Assembly: GCF_037975245.1 (NCBI RefSeq)
Contig: NC_092562.1
Coordinates: forward strand, 16,610,521 to 16,674,520
DNA length: 64,000 nucleotides
Direction of reading: 5' to 3'
DNA from: Apostichopus japonicus
Taxonomy: Eukaryota; Echinodermata; Holothuroidea; Aspidochirotida; Stichopodidae
Part shown: positions 22,527 to 36,300 of the stretch, piece by piece
Position numbering within the stretch: the stretch's first letter is position 1
Layout: each line of letters starts with the position of its first letter
Made by a program: the position numbers and the translations under genes
The notes under the pieces: model-generated
Told to the model about the DNA's origin: nothing
Database searches by the model: none
What the model saw: only the letters and a program-made list of their open reading frames with translations

Positions 22527-23846
22527 TGTGCACCTTAGCACCCTGTGGACGGGTGGCCCCCTGGACGCTTCAGTGCACTGTTGTGCACCTTAGCACCCTG
22601 TGGACGGGTGGCCTCCTGGACGCTTCAGTGCACTGTTGTGCACCTTAGCACCATGTGGACGGGTGGCCCCCTGGACGCTTCAGTGCACTGTTGTGCACCT
22701 TAGCACCCTGTGGACGGGTGGCCTCCTGGACGCTTCAGTGCACTGTTGTGCACCTTAGCACCATGTGGACGGGTGGCCCCCTGGACGCTTCAGTGCACTG
22801 TTGTGCACCTTAGCACCCTGTGGACGGGTGGCCTCCTGGACGCTTCAGTGCACTGTTGTGCACCTTAGCACCCTGTGGACGGGTGGCCTCCTGGACGCTT
22901 CAGTGCACTGTTGTGCACCTTAGCACCATGTGGACGGGTGGCCCCCTGGACGCTTCAGTGCACTGTTGTGCACCTTAGCACCCTGTGGACGGGTGGCCTC
23001 CTGGACGCTTCAGTGCACTGTTGTGCACCTTAGCACCATGTGGACGGGTGGCCCCCTGGACGCTTCAGTGCACTGTTGTGCACCTTAGCACCCTGTGGAC
23101 GGGTGGCCTCCTGGACGCTTCAGTGCACTGTTGTGCACCTTAGCACCATGTGGACGGGTGGCCCCCTGGACGCTTCAGTGCACTGTTGTGCACCTTAGCA
23201 CCCTGTGGACGGGTGGCCTCCTGGACGCTTCAGTGCACTGTTGTGCACCTTAGCACCATGTGGACGGGTGGCCCCCTGGACGCTTCAGTGCACTGTTGTG
23301 CACCTTAGCACCCTGTGGACGGGTGGCCTCCTGGACGCTTCAGTGCACTGTTGTGCACCTTAGCACCATGTGGACGGGTGGCCCCCTGGACGCTTCAGTG
23401 CACTGTTGTGCACCTTAGCACCCTGTGGACGGGTGGCCTCCTGGACGCTTCAGTGCACTGTTGTGCACCTTAGCACCATGTGGACGGGTGGCCCCCTGGA
23501 CGCTTCAGTGCACTGTTGTGCACCTTAGCACCCTGTGGACGGATGGCCCCCTGGACGCTTCATTGCACTGTTGTGCACCTTAGCACCCTGTGGACGGGTG
23601 GCCCCCTGGACGCTTCAGTGCACTGCTGTGCACCTTAGCACCCTGTGGACGGGTGGCCCCCTGGACGCTTCATTGCACTGTTGTGCACCTTAGCACCCTG
23701 TTGACGGATGGCCTCCTGGACGCTTCAGTGCACTGTTGTGCACCTTAGCACCCTGTGGACGGGTGGCCCCCTGGACGCTTCAGTGCACTGTTGTGCACCT
23801 TAGCACCCTGTGGACGGATGGCCCCCTGGACGCTTCAGTGCACTTT
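22527..23846 (+). repeat. 55-bp minisatellite, 24 copies
   Basis: Units start TGTGCACCTTAGCACC and end CTTCAGTGCACTGT, with the first at 22527 and the last at 23792, a spacing of exactly 23 x 55 bp. Copies 2-18 alternate between two types: CCCTG with GGCCTCC, and CCATG with GGCCCCC. This makes 110-bp dimers, with one break where copies 6 and 7 are both the first type. Copies 19-24 are more varied (GGATGG, CATTGCAC, TTGACGG). 55 is not a multiple of 3 and TAG occurs in every unit, so no long frame exists. G+C content is far above the surroundings. Confidence 0.97.
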
Positions 23847-25115
23847 AGTACACACAAACCTTGAGTACATGCGCACTTTGGTACCCTATAGCTGTGTACC
23901 CCACAAAACAATACAGTAAACTACAGTACACCACAGGACACTACACCACAGTACACAGTAGCTTTGATCAATTGCGCGATACAGGAAGGTACAAAATACA
24001 TATAAATTGTAGCAGGAATGTTGAGATTAGGCGAAAGCTGTTATGACTTCAAAATTAAAGTAAACAACCTCACCCAAACTATCCTTAAAATTTAATAAGA
24101 TATCAAAACTTAATTTTTTTTTTACTTCACTGGATAAAACCATAACAATCTCATTTTATTAGTAGTTAAATGATGGTTTGTGTGTGTGTGCGTGTGTTAT
24201 TGTTTTGCTTTTGATTGATGTTTTGTTTGTTCTTGTGTGCATTTTTTTCTATAGGTTCAAAGCATGCACTATCATAGGCGTATGAGGCGGGGGCTGGGGG
24301 TGCGGGGAGCTGCAGCCCCCAACCAAACAAATTTGTGGAAATTCGGGCAATATGCTGAGAATTTTTCGTGCACCTACAGAAAGAAAAATAATTTGCAATG
24401 TGTTTTTCAATGGTTAAACTGATATAATTATCATCATTATTATTGTAACGACTTACCCAATAATTGTAACCAATATGGAAGGGTAATAACACGGCAAATG
24501 ATTGTATGTTATTGGCATGCGATGTAACAACCTATGTATGCCTGTATGATATGTACATTAACATGTTGAACGCGCGCGAAATTTTGGTTATATTTTTCGG
24601 GCAAGTCGTAACAGCCCCCCCCCCCCAAATCAAATTTGCTGGTACAGCTATTTTTCTTATTGAAGTCTTACATCCTGCTCAGTGGTCCTCCCCCCCCCCC
24701 CCTAAAAACAAACCTTAAACATCAAACGGTGATTTCTGTGGCATACTTAGACCAGGGAGACTATTAAAATACTGGTTGCTGACCTGCTGTTGGCAAGATA
24801 ATAAAATTACAGTGCAGGGGATGAAAGCAGGAGAGTAGGCTAGTATACAGCTCTAAAATAATCCTTGAATTTCGGACAGGGAACTTCGTTGTTTTGACCA
24901 TGGAGGTAAAAACTGTTTTTACCTCCATGTTTGGACAGGGTTGAACTTGCTAACAAACATGTTTTCCGTAAAGTTTACTATTTAGTGTACCTAATATGGG
25001 AATTAATGCAACTATCATAGCCAAAGAACATTATAATCACTTCGTGTAATTTTGAATGTGAATTGCTTTGCACTTCCCGACTAAAGGTCGGATTTATTGA
25101 AAGCATATATACGCA
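23847..25115. other. Intergenic with hAT-like fragment and a short palindrome
   Basis: No gene seen. 24271-24640 is a truncated relative of the element at 11068-11659: CATAGGCGTATGAGGCGGGG, TTCGGGCAATATGCTGAGAA, then the CGGGCAAGTCGT block; the right terminus is missing. At 24899-24929 a perfect 14-bp stem with a 3-bp loop (CATGGAGGTAAAAA / TTTTTACCTCCATG) stands alone. Confidence 0.5.
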
Positions 25116-27014
25116 CCGGCGTATCCAGGATTTTCTTACCCGGGGGTGCGAATTACTATCTAAGCGGAGCGCCACCATAAGTTGGTGCGCAGCGTACAAG
25201 AACATTTCTGGTGTTTATACCCCCCAGATCACCGGAAATGACACTTCTCGGACTTGAAAATGACAAACCAGATGTGCACTTTTGCCTGAGAACCAAGTAT
25301 TTCCCAATAGTTTTTTTTCCCATCCATAACCTTTTTGAAGATTGTCACCAGTCACACATCATGTTCGACCTCATCGCATGTCCTGTGGATCATTGCATTT
25401 GTAGGTGATTCTACGTAACGGCCCACCGTGAATACCCGACAGCCCCACTTTTCAAGGTTTTCAGCCCATTATTTGTTCAGAATTTGAAAATTCCCATTTC
25501 TCGTGAATAAACTCACTTCAAAACATACCCATAATGTTGCAAAAAATGTCATCTATGGACAACCAATATAGAAAACCTCCTTCAACCCCTAATAGACCGG
25601 TCAAAATTACACGAGTAGAGGGAAGTATGATGAGGAAATTTTCGAAAATTCAGACACAGTTAATTTATTGGTTCACAAATATTAAAACCTCCTATAACGG
25701 CTATTATAAAACTTGGTTGAAGGAAATAAAAAAAAATAGCAGATATTTCCGAAACCAAGCAATACACACGTAGGAGGCGGGGGGGAGGGGCTGCAGCCCC
25801 TCCAACCAAATATTTTGTTCCTGAAAATTAGGGCAATATACTGTGAATTTTTCGGGCACCTACTGAAAGAAAAAAAAATTGCAATGATGTAGCTAAAGGA
25901 AATGAATATTTTATAAAATATCTCCTTGATAATTAAAATAAAGTTCTAAGCTTGGCCGACTAATTCGCCATTACTAATGTAAAAGAGAATTTGACATAAT
26001 TGGACCTCCATGCTTTTTCTCCATCACATAAGACATTTCGACTGCGCAACTTCCACGGACCGTTCGGTACACCATGGCATGCGATGTAATAACTGATGCT
26101 TGCTTATATGATATTGACATGTTGAACGCGCGCGAAGCGCGCGAAAAATTTGGTTATATTTTTCGGGCAAGTCGTTACAGCCCCCCAAATCAAATTTGGC
26201 TCCTACGCCTTTGACTACACACATCGACAGTTTTGAGGCTGTTCAGGAGCCGCCATTTTCATGCTGCACTGAAATGATGTGATATCTGCTGTTTGCTATA
26301 CAAATTCGAACAGGCGCGTAGCGAAGAATTTGCCAAGGGAGGGGCGAAGCCTGTAGGCAAACTATCTAAGCGTAGCGCAGCGCCACCATAAGTTGGCGCG
26401 AAGCGTACAAGAAAATTTTGGCTGAAAATGCCTTCCAGATCGCTGGAAATGGCACTACCCAGGCCTTGTAAGTTGCATCTAAGCATTTTCTATTTTGAAA
26501 TTACTAGCGATATCATAAAAAAATATGCCCGGGGGGGGCGATCTCCCCCTTCCCGAAATGCGTCATGTTCCCCGACGACATAGCACAATTGTTTAAGGCG
26601 TCCATACACATACAGGCGTTATGATAGACCATAATATAGTATACATATAGATACATTAGTGAGAGAGGAAAAATGGAAACGTCAAAAATGGAGTTGTTGG
26701 TGTATGGGGTAGGCCGGGTGAGGCGCACGCCCCTTCCGAAATCCTCGATCCGTCACTGGATACCCGGCCATGTGTATATAATAGGGATCAGCGCTGTAAT
26801 GATGTCACTGTTCCTCTTTCTCTTCCCGGTGTCTTGGCGTTTTTCTTTTACTCCCTCCTTTTTCTCTCTTTCTTCTTTTTCTTTTCCCTTCCTTCCTCTC
26901 CTCTTCCTCTTTTCCCCCCTCTTTTTCGCTTTTTTCTTCTCTTTTTTTCTCTCCTCTTTTCCTTACCCGGGGGTCGCGCGCCCCCAACGCCCCCCCCCCC
27001 TGGATACGCGCCTG
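25116..27014 (+). mobile_element. R1 repeat, copy 2, without the large insertions
   Basis: The left end reads CCGGCGTATCCAGG and the right end is the inverse of CAGGCGCGTATCCAGG. It is collinear with copy 1 (2478-9091) over about 1.9 kb. It holds a 25768-26208 block related to the 592-bp hAT-like element, the pyrimidine tract at 26812-26972, and the empty GTA site at 26353-26355. Open frames at 26673-27082 and on the other strand follow the pyrimidine tract and are not genes. Confidence 0.75.
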
Positions 27015-27318
27015 ATACGGTTTACTGTCGCTTTCAAATTCTTGGAAGCGCCGGACTGTTTCGAAATGACGTAATACCTTAAATCCAAAATCGACAATTC
27101 ATTCTCACCATGTGCGCCGTATAGCAGTTTATGGTGTGGCCATACATAATAAACCAATAACGTTGCTATGCTCCGATCCAGTACGTACAAGTTCGACTGG
27201 ACGATATATCACTAGTAGTATACTACGTTCGATCGCATTACACACTCACAGTCATACATTTCCCTGTCACTACTTTCTCTCGTTGCAACTCAACTGAGCT
27301 GAAGATCACTTATACAAA
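27015..27318 (+). promoter_or_regulatory. Thioredoxin 5' region and leader
   Basis: About 300 bp between the end of an R1 element and the thioredoxin ATG. The last 80 bp are pyrimidine-rich (CATTTCCCTGTCACTACTTTCTCTCG, abbreviated as 27257-27282) and may hold the initiator. No clear TATA box is seen at a fitting distance, so the start is not fixed. The core promoter must lie very close to, or partly inside, the transposon edge unless an upstream exon exists. Confidence 0.35.
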
Positions 27319-30300
27319 ATGGGAGTCAAGCAGATAGCGAATATGGTAAGATTTGGCACGAATTATATATAGTTTGCCTAGCTAATTTCTGCGGGTTAAA
27401 GACAGAAAACATGGTTGGGTGAGATTGGCGATACCTGACTTTTTCTGAAGTTAGCCAGTACTAGCCTAGCCTAGGCAGGTAACTTACGTGTAATGACAGA
27501 CAAAGTTGGAATCAGACTAAGCAAACGTTAGGACTGACAATTTTAGCCTAAAGTTATACTTCTAGGCCATAGTCTAATGCTAGTTACTAGTTAGTGTATA
27601 ACAATGATTACAGGCCTAGATTTTTCCAATGTTAGTCATTTAGGACTTAAGTTGGAAGAATGCATTGCGAAAACAGGTGCCAAAACACATATTTTTACGA
27701 ATTTTACCAACGTAACCATGTGAGAGCTGTAAGGGGTTTTACTTTCATTATAAGTATAAAGTTCTTACAACTTATCAAATTTCAGGGTTTCATTTTGTTT
27801 ATTTCACTTATTTTCTTTTTTACAATTAGGCCTAGGCCTACATCTACAATAATGAATTATACCAATGTCAAAGAAAGAAAAAAAGCATGGAAAATCTTGC
27901 TTTTCTAAATATTAATTTATGAGCTTGTAAAGTTGCTGTGATATACAAAAACGGTCGTCTTTCACGGCCAATATAAACTCAAAACTCGTCACGTCAAAAA
28001 AATCTGATTATTTTTTCTAGAAGACATATAGTACCACCCTGTTAGTACAAAATATTTCTGGAGGATATTTTGCCTTATATGTTAATGAAATATCTTCAAA
28101 GTTTGGTACTTTAACAAAAACCTGTTTTGCTATTCCGGTACATGTTTTTGAGCGTGGGTATTGTACTTCAAGGTCATTCAGTTCAATACTGTGAAGATTT
28201 CAATGTCATTTAAACACCTAATATTTGAAATGTAATACACTTAATTAAAAGACTGTACTATAAAACGTATGTCAATCAATACATTAGTACTGTACATGTT
28301 AGTGTTTACACGGGTCCAAAAATCGGGAACCGGGTACCCGAGGGCCGTTACCCGTTGGGTATCCGGGTACCCGGAAAAAAAATTTGTTTACCCTCGTGTA
28401 TCACGATTTTCAAGAAATTACATATTGGATGCTGTAATAAATGCATTATATTCTCTACTGACAATGTTTTTATGTTCAAATACGTAGGTGTAAGATCAGG
28501 TATTAAACCTCCCTCAATAATTTTTATTTGCTTCTGTTTCTTTCATTAACTTGTTAATAAATAAATTATTTAATTATAATTAGCATTACTACTAACATCG
28601 CACTGCCGCCGCTGCTTATGCTAGCTCGTGCACGTGTATTGGATCAAACCATATAGATATCCAATTTAGCTCTTAAACAGTTGTTAATACTACTAGGATG
28701 GTGACTTCGAAGTTCGCCCACTTAAGACTTAAAACACCCCAAAACTAAATCTTCTGGTATAAATCATTTGAAAATATACTTCATACGGTGGGAGAATTTT
28801 GTTATAGTACGATACACGGCCAAACTTTCTTTCCTGCAAACTGTTTTCACGTTGTTTTCCAAGAAAATTCTTCGTGATTGTGGAACTGGTATTTCTTGCT
28901 AGAGTATTGCGAATTTCGGCCACGCAACCTACAGTGTAGCGCTGGTAAAAATTGGTGGCGCTGTTGCTCTTTCAGTAATTATAACAGACTTCATAGATTT
29001 TCATCATTTTATTGACAAATATGTAAGTAATTTCTTGCACACGGGTCATTTTGGAGAGAAAATAATTGTAGCTTCGTACTTTTTGGTGAAATTTGGCTCT
29101 TCCTGTAGGTTTTCATGGTGAAAATCGTGTATTTCTTAGGGTGCCCGAACTTCGCAGTATGGCGAACTTCGCAATACTGACTATACTACTATCTATTATG
29201 CAGGCCCAAAGTTCTCATTAGCCGCGAGATTGCGCGATTCGCGCAATTTGATCGCTTTTGGAATTATAAACGATTAGCAAAAAGCCACTTGCGATTACTA
29301 TTTTTTAGTTATCCCGTCTATAATCCATAAACATCACGTAAAATTCCTTGTCAGCCTTTCCTTTTTTTAAATAAATGAATGAATAGATAATAATTTCTTC
29401 CACATGGTAGCCTAACACCACATTAAGTCAATGAGAAATCTAGCTAAGCCTAACCATCTGTTTATTTGCTGGAGATGTGACGCAGTTATAAGACATCCAT
29501 GGAATACTTTCGTAATTGCTGTTACGTTCGACCACATGGTTGCCTAACACCACACTAAGTCAATGGGGGCAGTCTAGCCTAGCCATCTGTTTATTAGCTG
29601 AAATTGTGACGTAGTTATAAGATATCTATGGAAAGCTTTCGTTATTGCTGTTATCTTCGGACACATGGTAGCTTAACAACACACTAAGTCTTTGGGAAAT
29701 CAGCCTAACCATCGGTTTGCATTTTTTTTTAAACAATCACACTTTGCGTAGGCCTATGATTCGGGTAATAAATTAGGAACCGGGTAGTATCGCGTCGAAC
29801 GGGCCCCTCGTTATTGCTGTTTTCTTCGACCACATTGTAGCCTAACACCACACTAAGTCAATGGGAAATCTACCTAACCGTCGGTTTGCCAATTTTTTTA
29901 ATTTTTTAATTTTTTAAATCACACTTTGCTTAGGATTCGGGTAATAAATTAGGAACCGGGTAGTATCACGTCGGGCGGGTACCCGGGTACCCGGATAACC
30001 CGTGCAAACACTAGTACATGTAAAGAGTGTATTATAAAAAAGTTTGGTTAGTTGCAGGAGTTTTCCAGACTTCGTTAAATATATTTATCTACAGTTTTCA
30101 AAGCTTGCTAACGGGGAGATCAACTAAGTCATCTGTTTTGTTTTATAACATTAAGTGCATAATCTAGCTTTTATACTGTGCATTCTAAGGGGTTTTGCGT
30201 GGGTGGGGGGATGGGGAGGTTTGGTGAGTTTAGGCTCAATCATTATGGGGCCTTGAAAGTCTCCAGACCACAGGTGTAAAATATATTTCCTGTTTTAGAT

Positions 30301-33300
30301 GCAAAATGCACTCATGTAAGCCTTTGTAAGGAAGAACTGCATCTCCTGCCGTGCTTGCATTTCTGGACACTTTAAAACTTCAGCTGTTTTCAGATTGCCG
30401 GAAATATGTTTTGTCTTCGTCAGAGGTGTATGGTGCAATGAAATACGAGCATTCTTTAATAGCTTTTTGCAAGTAACAAGTGACTCCTCAAGAGAAATAT
30501 ATTCCACTTGTTGCTTGCTTTACCCATACACCATGGTATTCAAAAGTATTTGTAATGAGAAATATTGTAGGTCACACCATGGTCACACTCACAAATAGTA
30601 CTTATCATGAAATAGGTGGCAAAATTGCAGATATTTTATAAATACAATAAAAAATGAGAACTTGGTTTTGACAATCCCTTAATATGGATGAAGGCAAGTG
30701 TATGTAAGTTCTGCCAACATATGTATATACTGTAAATGTGTCATGTGTGGAGAAATTTCTTTCTGCTGTCAATGTTATTTGTACAGTAGATCAGGTGTAT
30801 ATTTTGTAACTGTACATCCCGGTGATACCCAGAAAAAATGCTTAGTCACCATAGAGGCTGTATGAACGTATGACCTGTGTGATTGCTGTCTCATCACTGC
30901 TCAAGGATATACTTGAACAGGAACTTTAATATGTGGCACTGGTATCAAGGTACAGTTTACTTTACTGTAGTAGTGACCGAGCTTGTCAGTGTTGTAATAC
31001 ACAGACCTGTCTTAATCTTGAAGTAATACAGTTCTGTATAAACAGTGGGAAGTATGTCTTGATCTTTGTAATTGATGATGATAAACTTCTTAGTAACAGT
31101 GATTACTGTACAGTATTTACATTCTTCAAAGAGATATGGTGTGTGTGTGTTTGGGGGGGGAGGGGGGAGTGTGGGGGGACTGAGGGAAAGAGAGAGGATT
31201 GTCATTGCAGAGCATTTGGTAGTTTCAATCTGTTACTCAAAAACAGATTTGACACAGGTTTCGTTTGTGTTTCTCTGGTATTGGTTGCTTGCTTGCTTTA
31301 CGTACACACTGTGCGTTAAAAGGATTGTCTGGTGGCCCAAAGAAGTTACCTTAAAAAATAGTAAATAATTTTCCAAACATGTTGTCAAAGTATGAGAACG
31401 CTAATGTTGCGTTTGACAGAGAAACGATTTTTTAATCGTTATGGATAGACATTTCAAATATGATTTGAACAGTACAATACGTGACGTCAGCTCTGCCATA
31501 GCAGATTGCGTCATAACCCACCCTCCGCTCAGTACCTATACGGTAATCACAACAAAAACAGCGTGTGTATACAGATAAATTTCTTCCTTAATTTCCGGTG
31601 AAATTTCTTAAAAATTAGATATGTTTTCAAAAACTCCTTAAGCCACCATGTACTTGAGCGGTGGTTCCGTGGTCTTTGTGTAACACAAGGTAAATTTTAA
31701 CAGCAGGCTCTTCGTTGTTTATACATCGCGGTATCCAGCTCCAGCGCGAAGAATGTTCGCGTGTATAGGCTACCCTAACGTTTACAATCGGACAGTTCTG
31801 CGATGACATCGATCCCGCCAAGTTTCATCTTTCGGTTTAACGATTACTTTATAAGTTTCCTTTTACTTTTAATTTGATCCGTGAATTTTATTTCAGCGAG
31901 TTCGAAGAACAGTTAATGAACTGTGGTTTGAGTGTGAGTGTACTATGTGTAACGCTATACAAGTACACCAACTGAGCATCGTAGTATATACGTTCGCGAG
32001 TATGTACGTTATATATATGAGGCAATTCAATGTGCTTACACGTGAGTTAATTTGCTGCGGAATTGGGAGTGCTAACTTCAAGTCGCCTGTTTTGCCTATC
32101 TGCAAGCACTACGTCAAACACCATATTGAAGCGTTCGAACAAACGGTACTTTTGGTGAGAAACTGGTGAATTTGAAAACCAGATTTCTACAAGAAGAAAA
32201 TGTCGAATGGGGACAATTTTTACATGGTTAGAAAGAGAAAAATAATAACTACAAGGACAATGTATCAAAATCTTCCACCAGACAATTCCTTTAAGTGTGA
32301 ATTTTTACTCTATAGTGTTATGATTAGTGGTAAATGCTTACAGTACATAAGGATACAATTCATATTGTAGTATTTAGCATACCAGCTATATATTGAACTG
32401 TACAACAACACAATGTACCATTATAACTTCTCAATACTGTTTGGTTTACTTACTTACTGCAGTTGCTCTTGTTACAAAGCTGTTAAATACCATTTATACC
32501 CCTTACCAAGGTCAGGCCTTACAGTCGAAGTATGATGCACAATACTTGGCTGTACAATACAGTTGAAAATATTAGCTCTCCTTTACAATACATGTACAAT
32601 ATATATAGCTGGCAAATGTATAAGACATACATACATGGCCGCACATATGAAATACATAAAGAATTACAGTAAAAGGGTTACACTGTGCCATTACAGTTGA
32701 AATATTATATCTCCTGTACATACATGCAATTCATATCGCTGGCACATATATTATAATACATACATACATGGTACATGTATATAACATATAGTACTACAGT
32801 ACTATAGAGTATACAGTAGAAGCTCTTCTAACAATGAGATACTGTGCAGTATTACTGTACAGTGCTAAAGGAAGGGATTTATTTAGTGTTCCAATGTTGT
32901 GTAGCAATGTGGATTTTTATGAAAATTTGGGATGCCATTACCAGATAAATGATTCCCTGGTATAGCAGTTTGCGTCACAGAATAGTTATTATTCCCCAGT
33001 GATAAAGTACAGTGACTGTATCATACACAGAACTTTAGTCTTAAAGAACATTTATATTCAAAATGATAGAGCGCCATATAGCAATATACCGTACTAACAA
33101 GGAAGTGTGTATCATTGTCTGAAATTATTTGGAGAAAGTTACTGTAATTTGCACATGTAATGCCTGTTTTCAGCAAATTTAAGTTAAGTGTAACTTAGTA
33201 AGCTAGGCCTAGTTGAGTTGGATATATATATATATATATATATATGGCTGAAACTGTGGAACAGAGCACAAACAATGTAAATGCTTGTATCTTAATTATT

Positions 33301-36300
33301 TAGATTACGAGTGCTATTATTCCCTCATATATGCTATTAAATGGTTTGTTTCTGTCGAACCATCTACAGGCTGAATTGGACGCTGCTTTGAAAGAGGCTG
33401 GTGACAAACTGGTGATTGTGGATTTCTACGCTGAATGGTGTGGTCCGTGCAAGAGGATCGCTCCAGACATTAAGGTAAGTTCTTATAAGTTTGAGCAAAC
33501 CAGGATTTTGCTTGAGCAATTTTGGCAGTTCAGGGAATAAATTTAGTGTTTCATTTTGGAGAAGCAGTTTTTGAAGGGTCTGAAGTGATAACATGTTATG
33601 ATTCCTGTGTACAGTTACAAATACTGCTAGATAGGTCTCTGCGCTTGTATACAGTCTATAGCAACTTGTCCATTTTGCACAGCATTCGTGTTGCCATATC
33701 GGATAAATTATTTCCTGCGGTGATGTCTGAAGGCATAGTACCTCTTGGTACATCTGAAATATAAGTGTACAGTAATACTATAGATATTTACAAAAGGTCT
33801 ACAAAGAGTGTGATTATTGTACAAGTCTGTATTTGTAAAATTGGCAAAACTGCATGGGTGTGATCAACCTCTTTGCATGAATGCTCACAAATTCCAGATC
33901 AGATCCATCAATTGCGATGTCCATTTCAGAGGAGGATTCTTATCTCGCAATAGCAATCAACATTGTACGTTGAAGTCGTGAACGGCTGGGGAACACTTGA
34001 TCCCGAGATCTCTGGTTAGCGACCCCGGTCAATTCCACTTAAACACAGTGTGACTCAAGTCTTGAATTATGCGGCTTTGCTGTACGTCTGTCGTAGTAAC
34101 TACAGTAGCTAATTGATTTGTAAACAATCTTCATGAATCATGACCTTTACGTGTTTGCATAATACTCCTTCATGTTGACCCTCCGCCCATTCTCAAATGT
34201 TGAATGTGTCGGCGCTTGGCTTTGTTACATGATACCCAAGCGCGAAAGTCATATCCTGATCCCTGTTGCATCCTCCAATGTGATTAAGGCCTCTGTATTA
34301 TACCTTGGCATGGATTGATCTAGTAGCCATCTTAGTTGATTGGAAGGCATCATGGTGGGGTGTGGCACCAAAGGAGCACCCATAAGATGATACACATGTG
34401 ATTGTACATTGTTATATCTGTAGTCCCAAGATATTCAAGTCTGTATGTATCATTTAAACTGTAAATAGAATCATATATGATTCTGTATTAACTGCAATAG
34501 TGCAGTACAGTGCTGCCAGATTAAAGTTTCTGTAGAATAATGTCATGGTGCACCCAGGGCAGTTCCACGAGTACCCGTACGGTATGTCACGTGTCAGGCC
34601 GCATGTATAATTCTGTTTTTCTTTCTTTCTTTTCCAAAGAAACTTGCTGAAGAACATACCGACGTTGTCTTTCTCAAAGTCGATGTAGATGAAGCAGAAG
34701 TAAGTCCATACTCTTTTAAGCCATCCTCCAATATCGGCTCGTTATAAAAAACATGTCGAAATGGTCAATCAGCCTATAACAAAATTATGGTAGAGAATAT
34801 CGATCTGTTTCCGTTTTCAAGATCTTTACCTTTCAATCAAAGTGTTTTAATAATACTTCATTCCTCTCTTACCTGTCTCCCATACATATGCACTCTAGTC
34901 TTGCCAAGCCGAAGAACTGGTGACGTTCTTGCTCTGGACCACCGATTACCCTGACTTCTTACAATTCAGAAGCCTTACACATAAATTTACCAGATTATCA
35001 TCCATTCATTTGAAGATATTTACCTATCAAAACAAAGCAAGTGTTCTGTAAGACCCTCCCTTCCCCCCCCCCCCCCCCAAAAAAAACAACTCAGACTGTA
35101 TGAGGACATTTTTTCCTCAGTTCCAGGCCTACGAGTGAACTTTTTAGCACTGTACTCCCTCTACGGCTAAATTTTCAAAGGAATGAAAGTGACAAATGAC
35201 CTGATGAAATTTAAATTAAATGTGCTTTATCATACCTGTATGTGCTTGACTTGATACTTTGATCTGTTGTTATATCTAGGATGTCGCAGCAGCTAAGGGA
35301 ATTGAAGCAATGCCGACATTCCACTTCTACAAATCTGGAGATAAGGTAAGAAACTGTTCAATAATCCTTCGGCGGTAGAGTCAACGAATATGATCAAAGT
35401 TGAAGTCTTGTCCAAACATTCTTTGTTTGGTAAACCCTCTTTTCACCTCGATAATCTAGGCGACCCTCTCTGCGGGGGAATGTTGTGGTCTGGGAATGTG
35501 GGCCTACTGGCAGGAGGCATGCCCCCCCCTCACATTTTGAGTTATCCAGTAGTTTTGCAACTTTTGGAGTAAGTGATGTTCAAGAGGTTTCCACTTTTTT
35601 TCACAAAATATTGGCAATGTGCTTGCTCGCCTCCAAATTTTTGGCAACCCCCAGTTTGAAATACTCAGTTAATTCTTTAGATCATAACCACAAGAGAAAC
35701 ATGATTTTGATCATCATTTCCTGGTTACCCAATCAAGATTATGAGAGTGAACCATGATCTTGCTCGCAACCACATAAGAGGATTAGGATCTGGGTGCCAT
35801 CAGATCATATAACAATCTCAACAATCCCATGTGAACACACTGTTGATAGCTTGCTCCCCTTGATACAGTGCAGTTTGCCACTTAATAATATATGTAGTCG
35901 GAATGTTAGCACATTCCATGAAATAATTGCTTCCTGTACGTATGTTTGACCTTTATTTTTCTATCGATACCCTTGAATTGATTTTTGATAGCTTCCCTTG
36001 AAACTGAAACAGTTTGCGACTTTATAACATAGTTGGAATGTGACATAATTTCTTTCTGTATGTTGACCTTCCTCTTTCGATTGCAAGAAAGGAACAATTA
36101 AGATTCTAAATATTTTAAAAGAAGAAGAAAAAATTCCTAAGCTGTTAGTCATGATGCTAACTGTAGCCCAGAAATTTTGAGGTAAAAAGTCCAAATTTTG
36201 TGGCAGAAAGTCAATTCAATGTCCCCTACGGGCCACTGTATGACGCCGCCAATTCAGGATGAATTATTATCAAACCCACTGGGTCCCTTTCTTCTATTGT

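Noticed and set aside
22288-22593. 101-aa frame entering the minisatellite
   Set aside because: Stops inside the repeat and shows no conserved features; the rest is AT-rich intergenic DNA.
22527-23846. CRISPR array
   Set aside because: Units are contiguous 55-bp repeats with no unique spacers, in an animal genome; this is a minisatellite.
24899-24929. miRNA precursor
   Set aside because: The perfect stem is only 14 bp with a 3-base loop and no extension of pairing, too short for a Drosha substrate.
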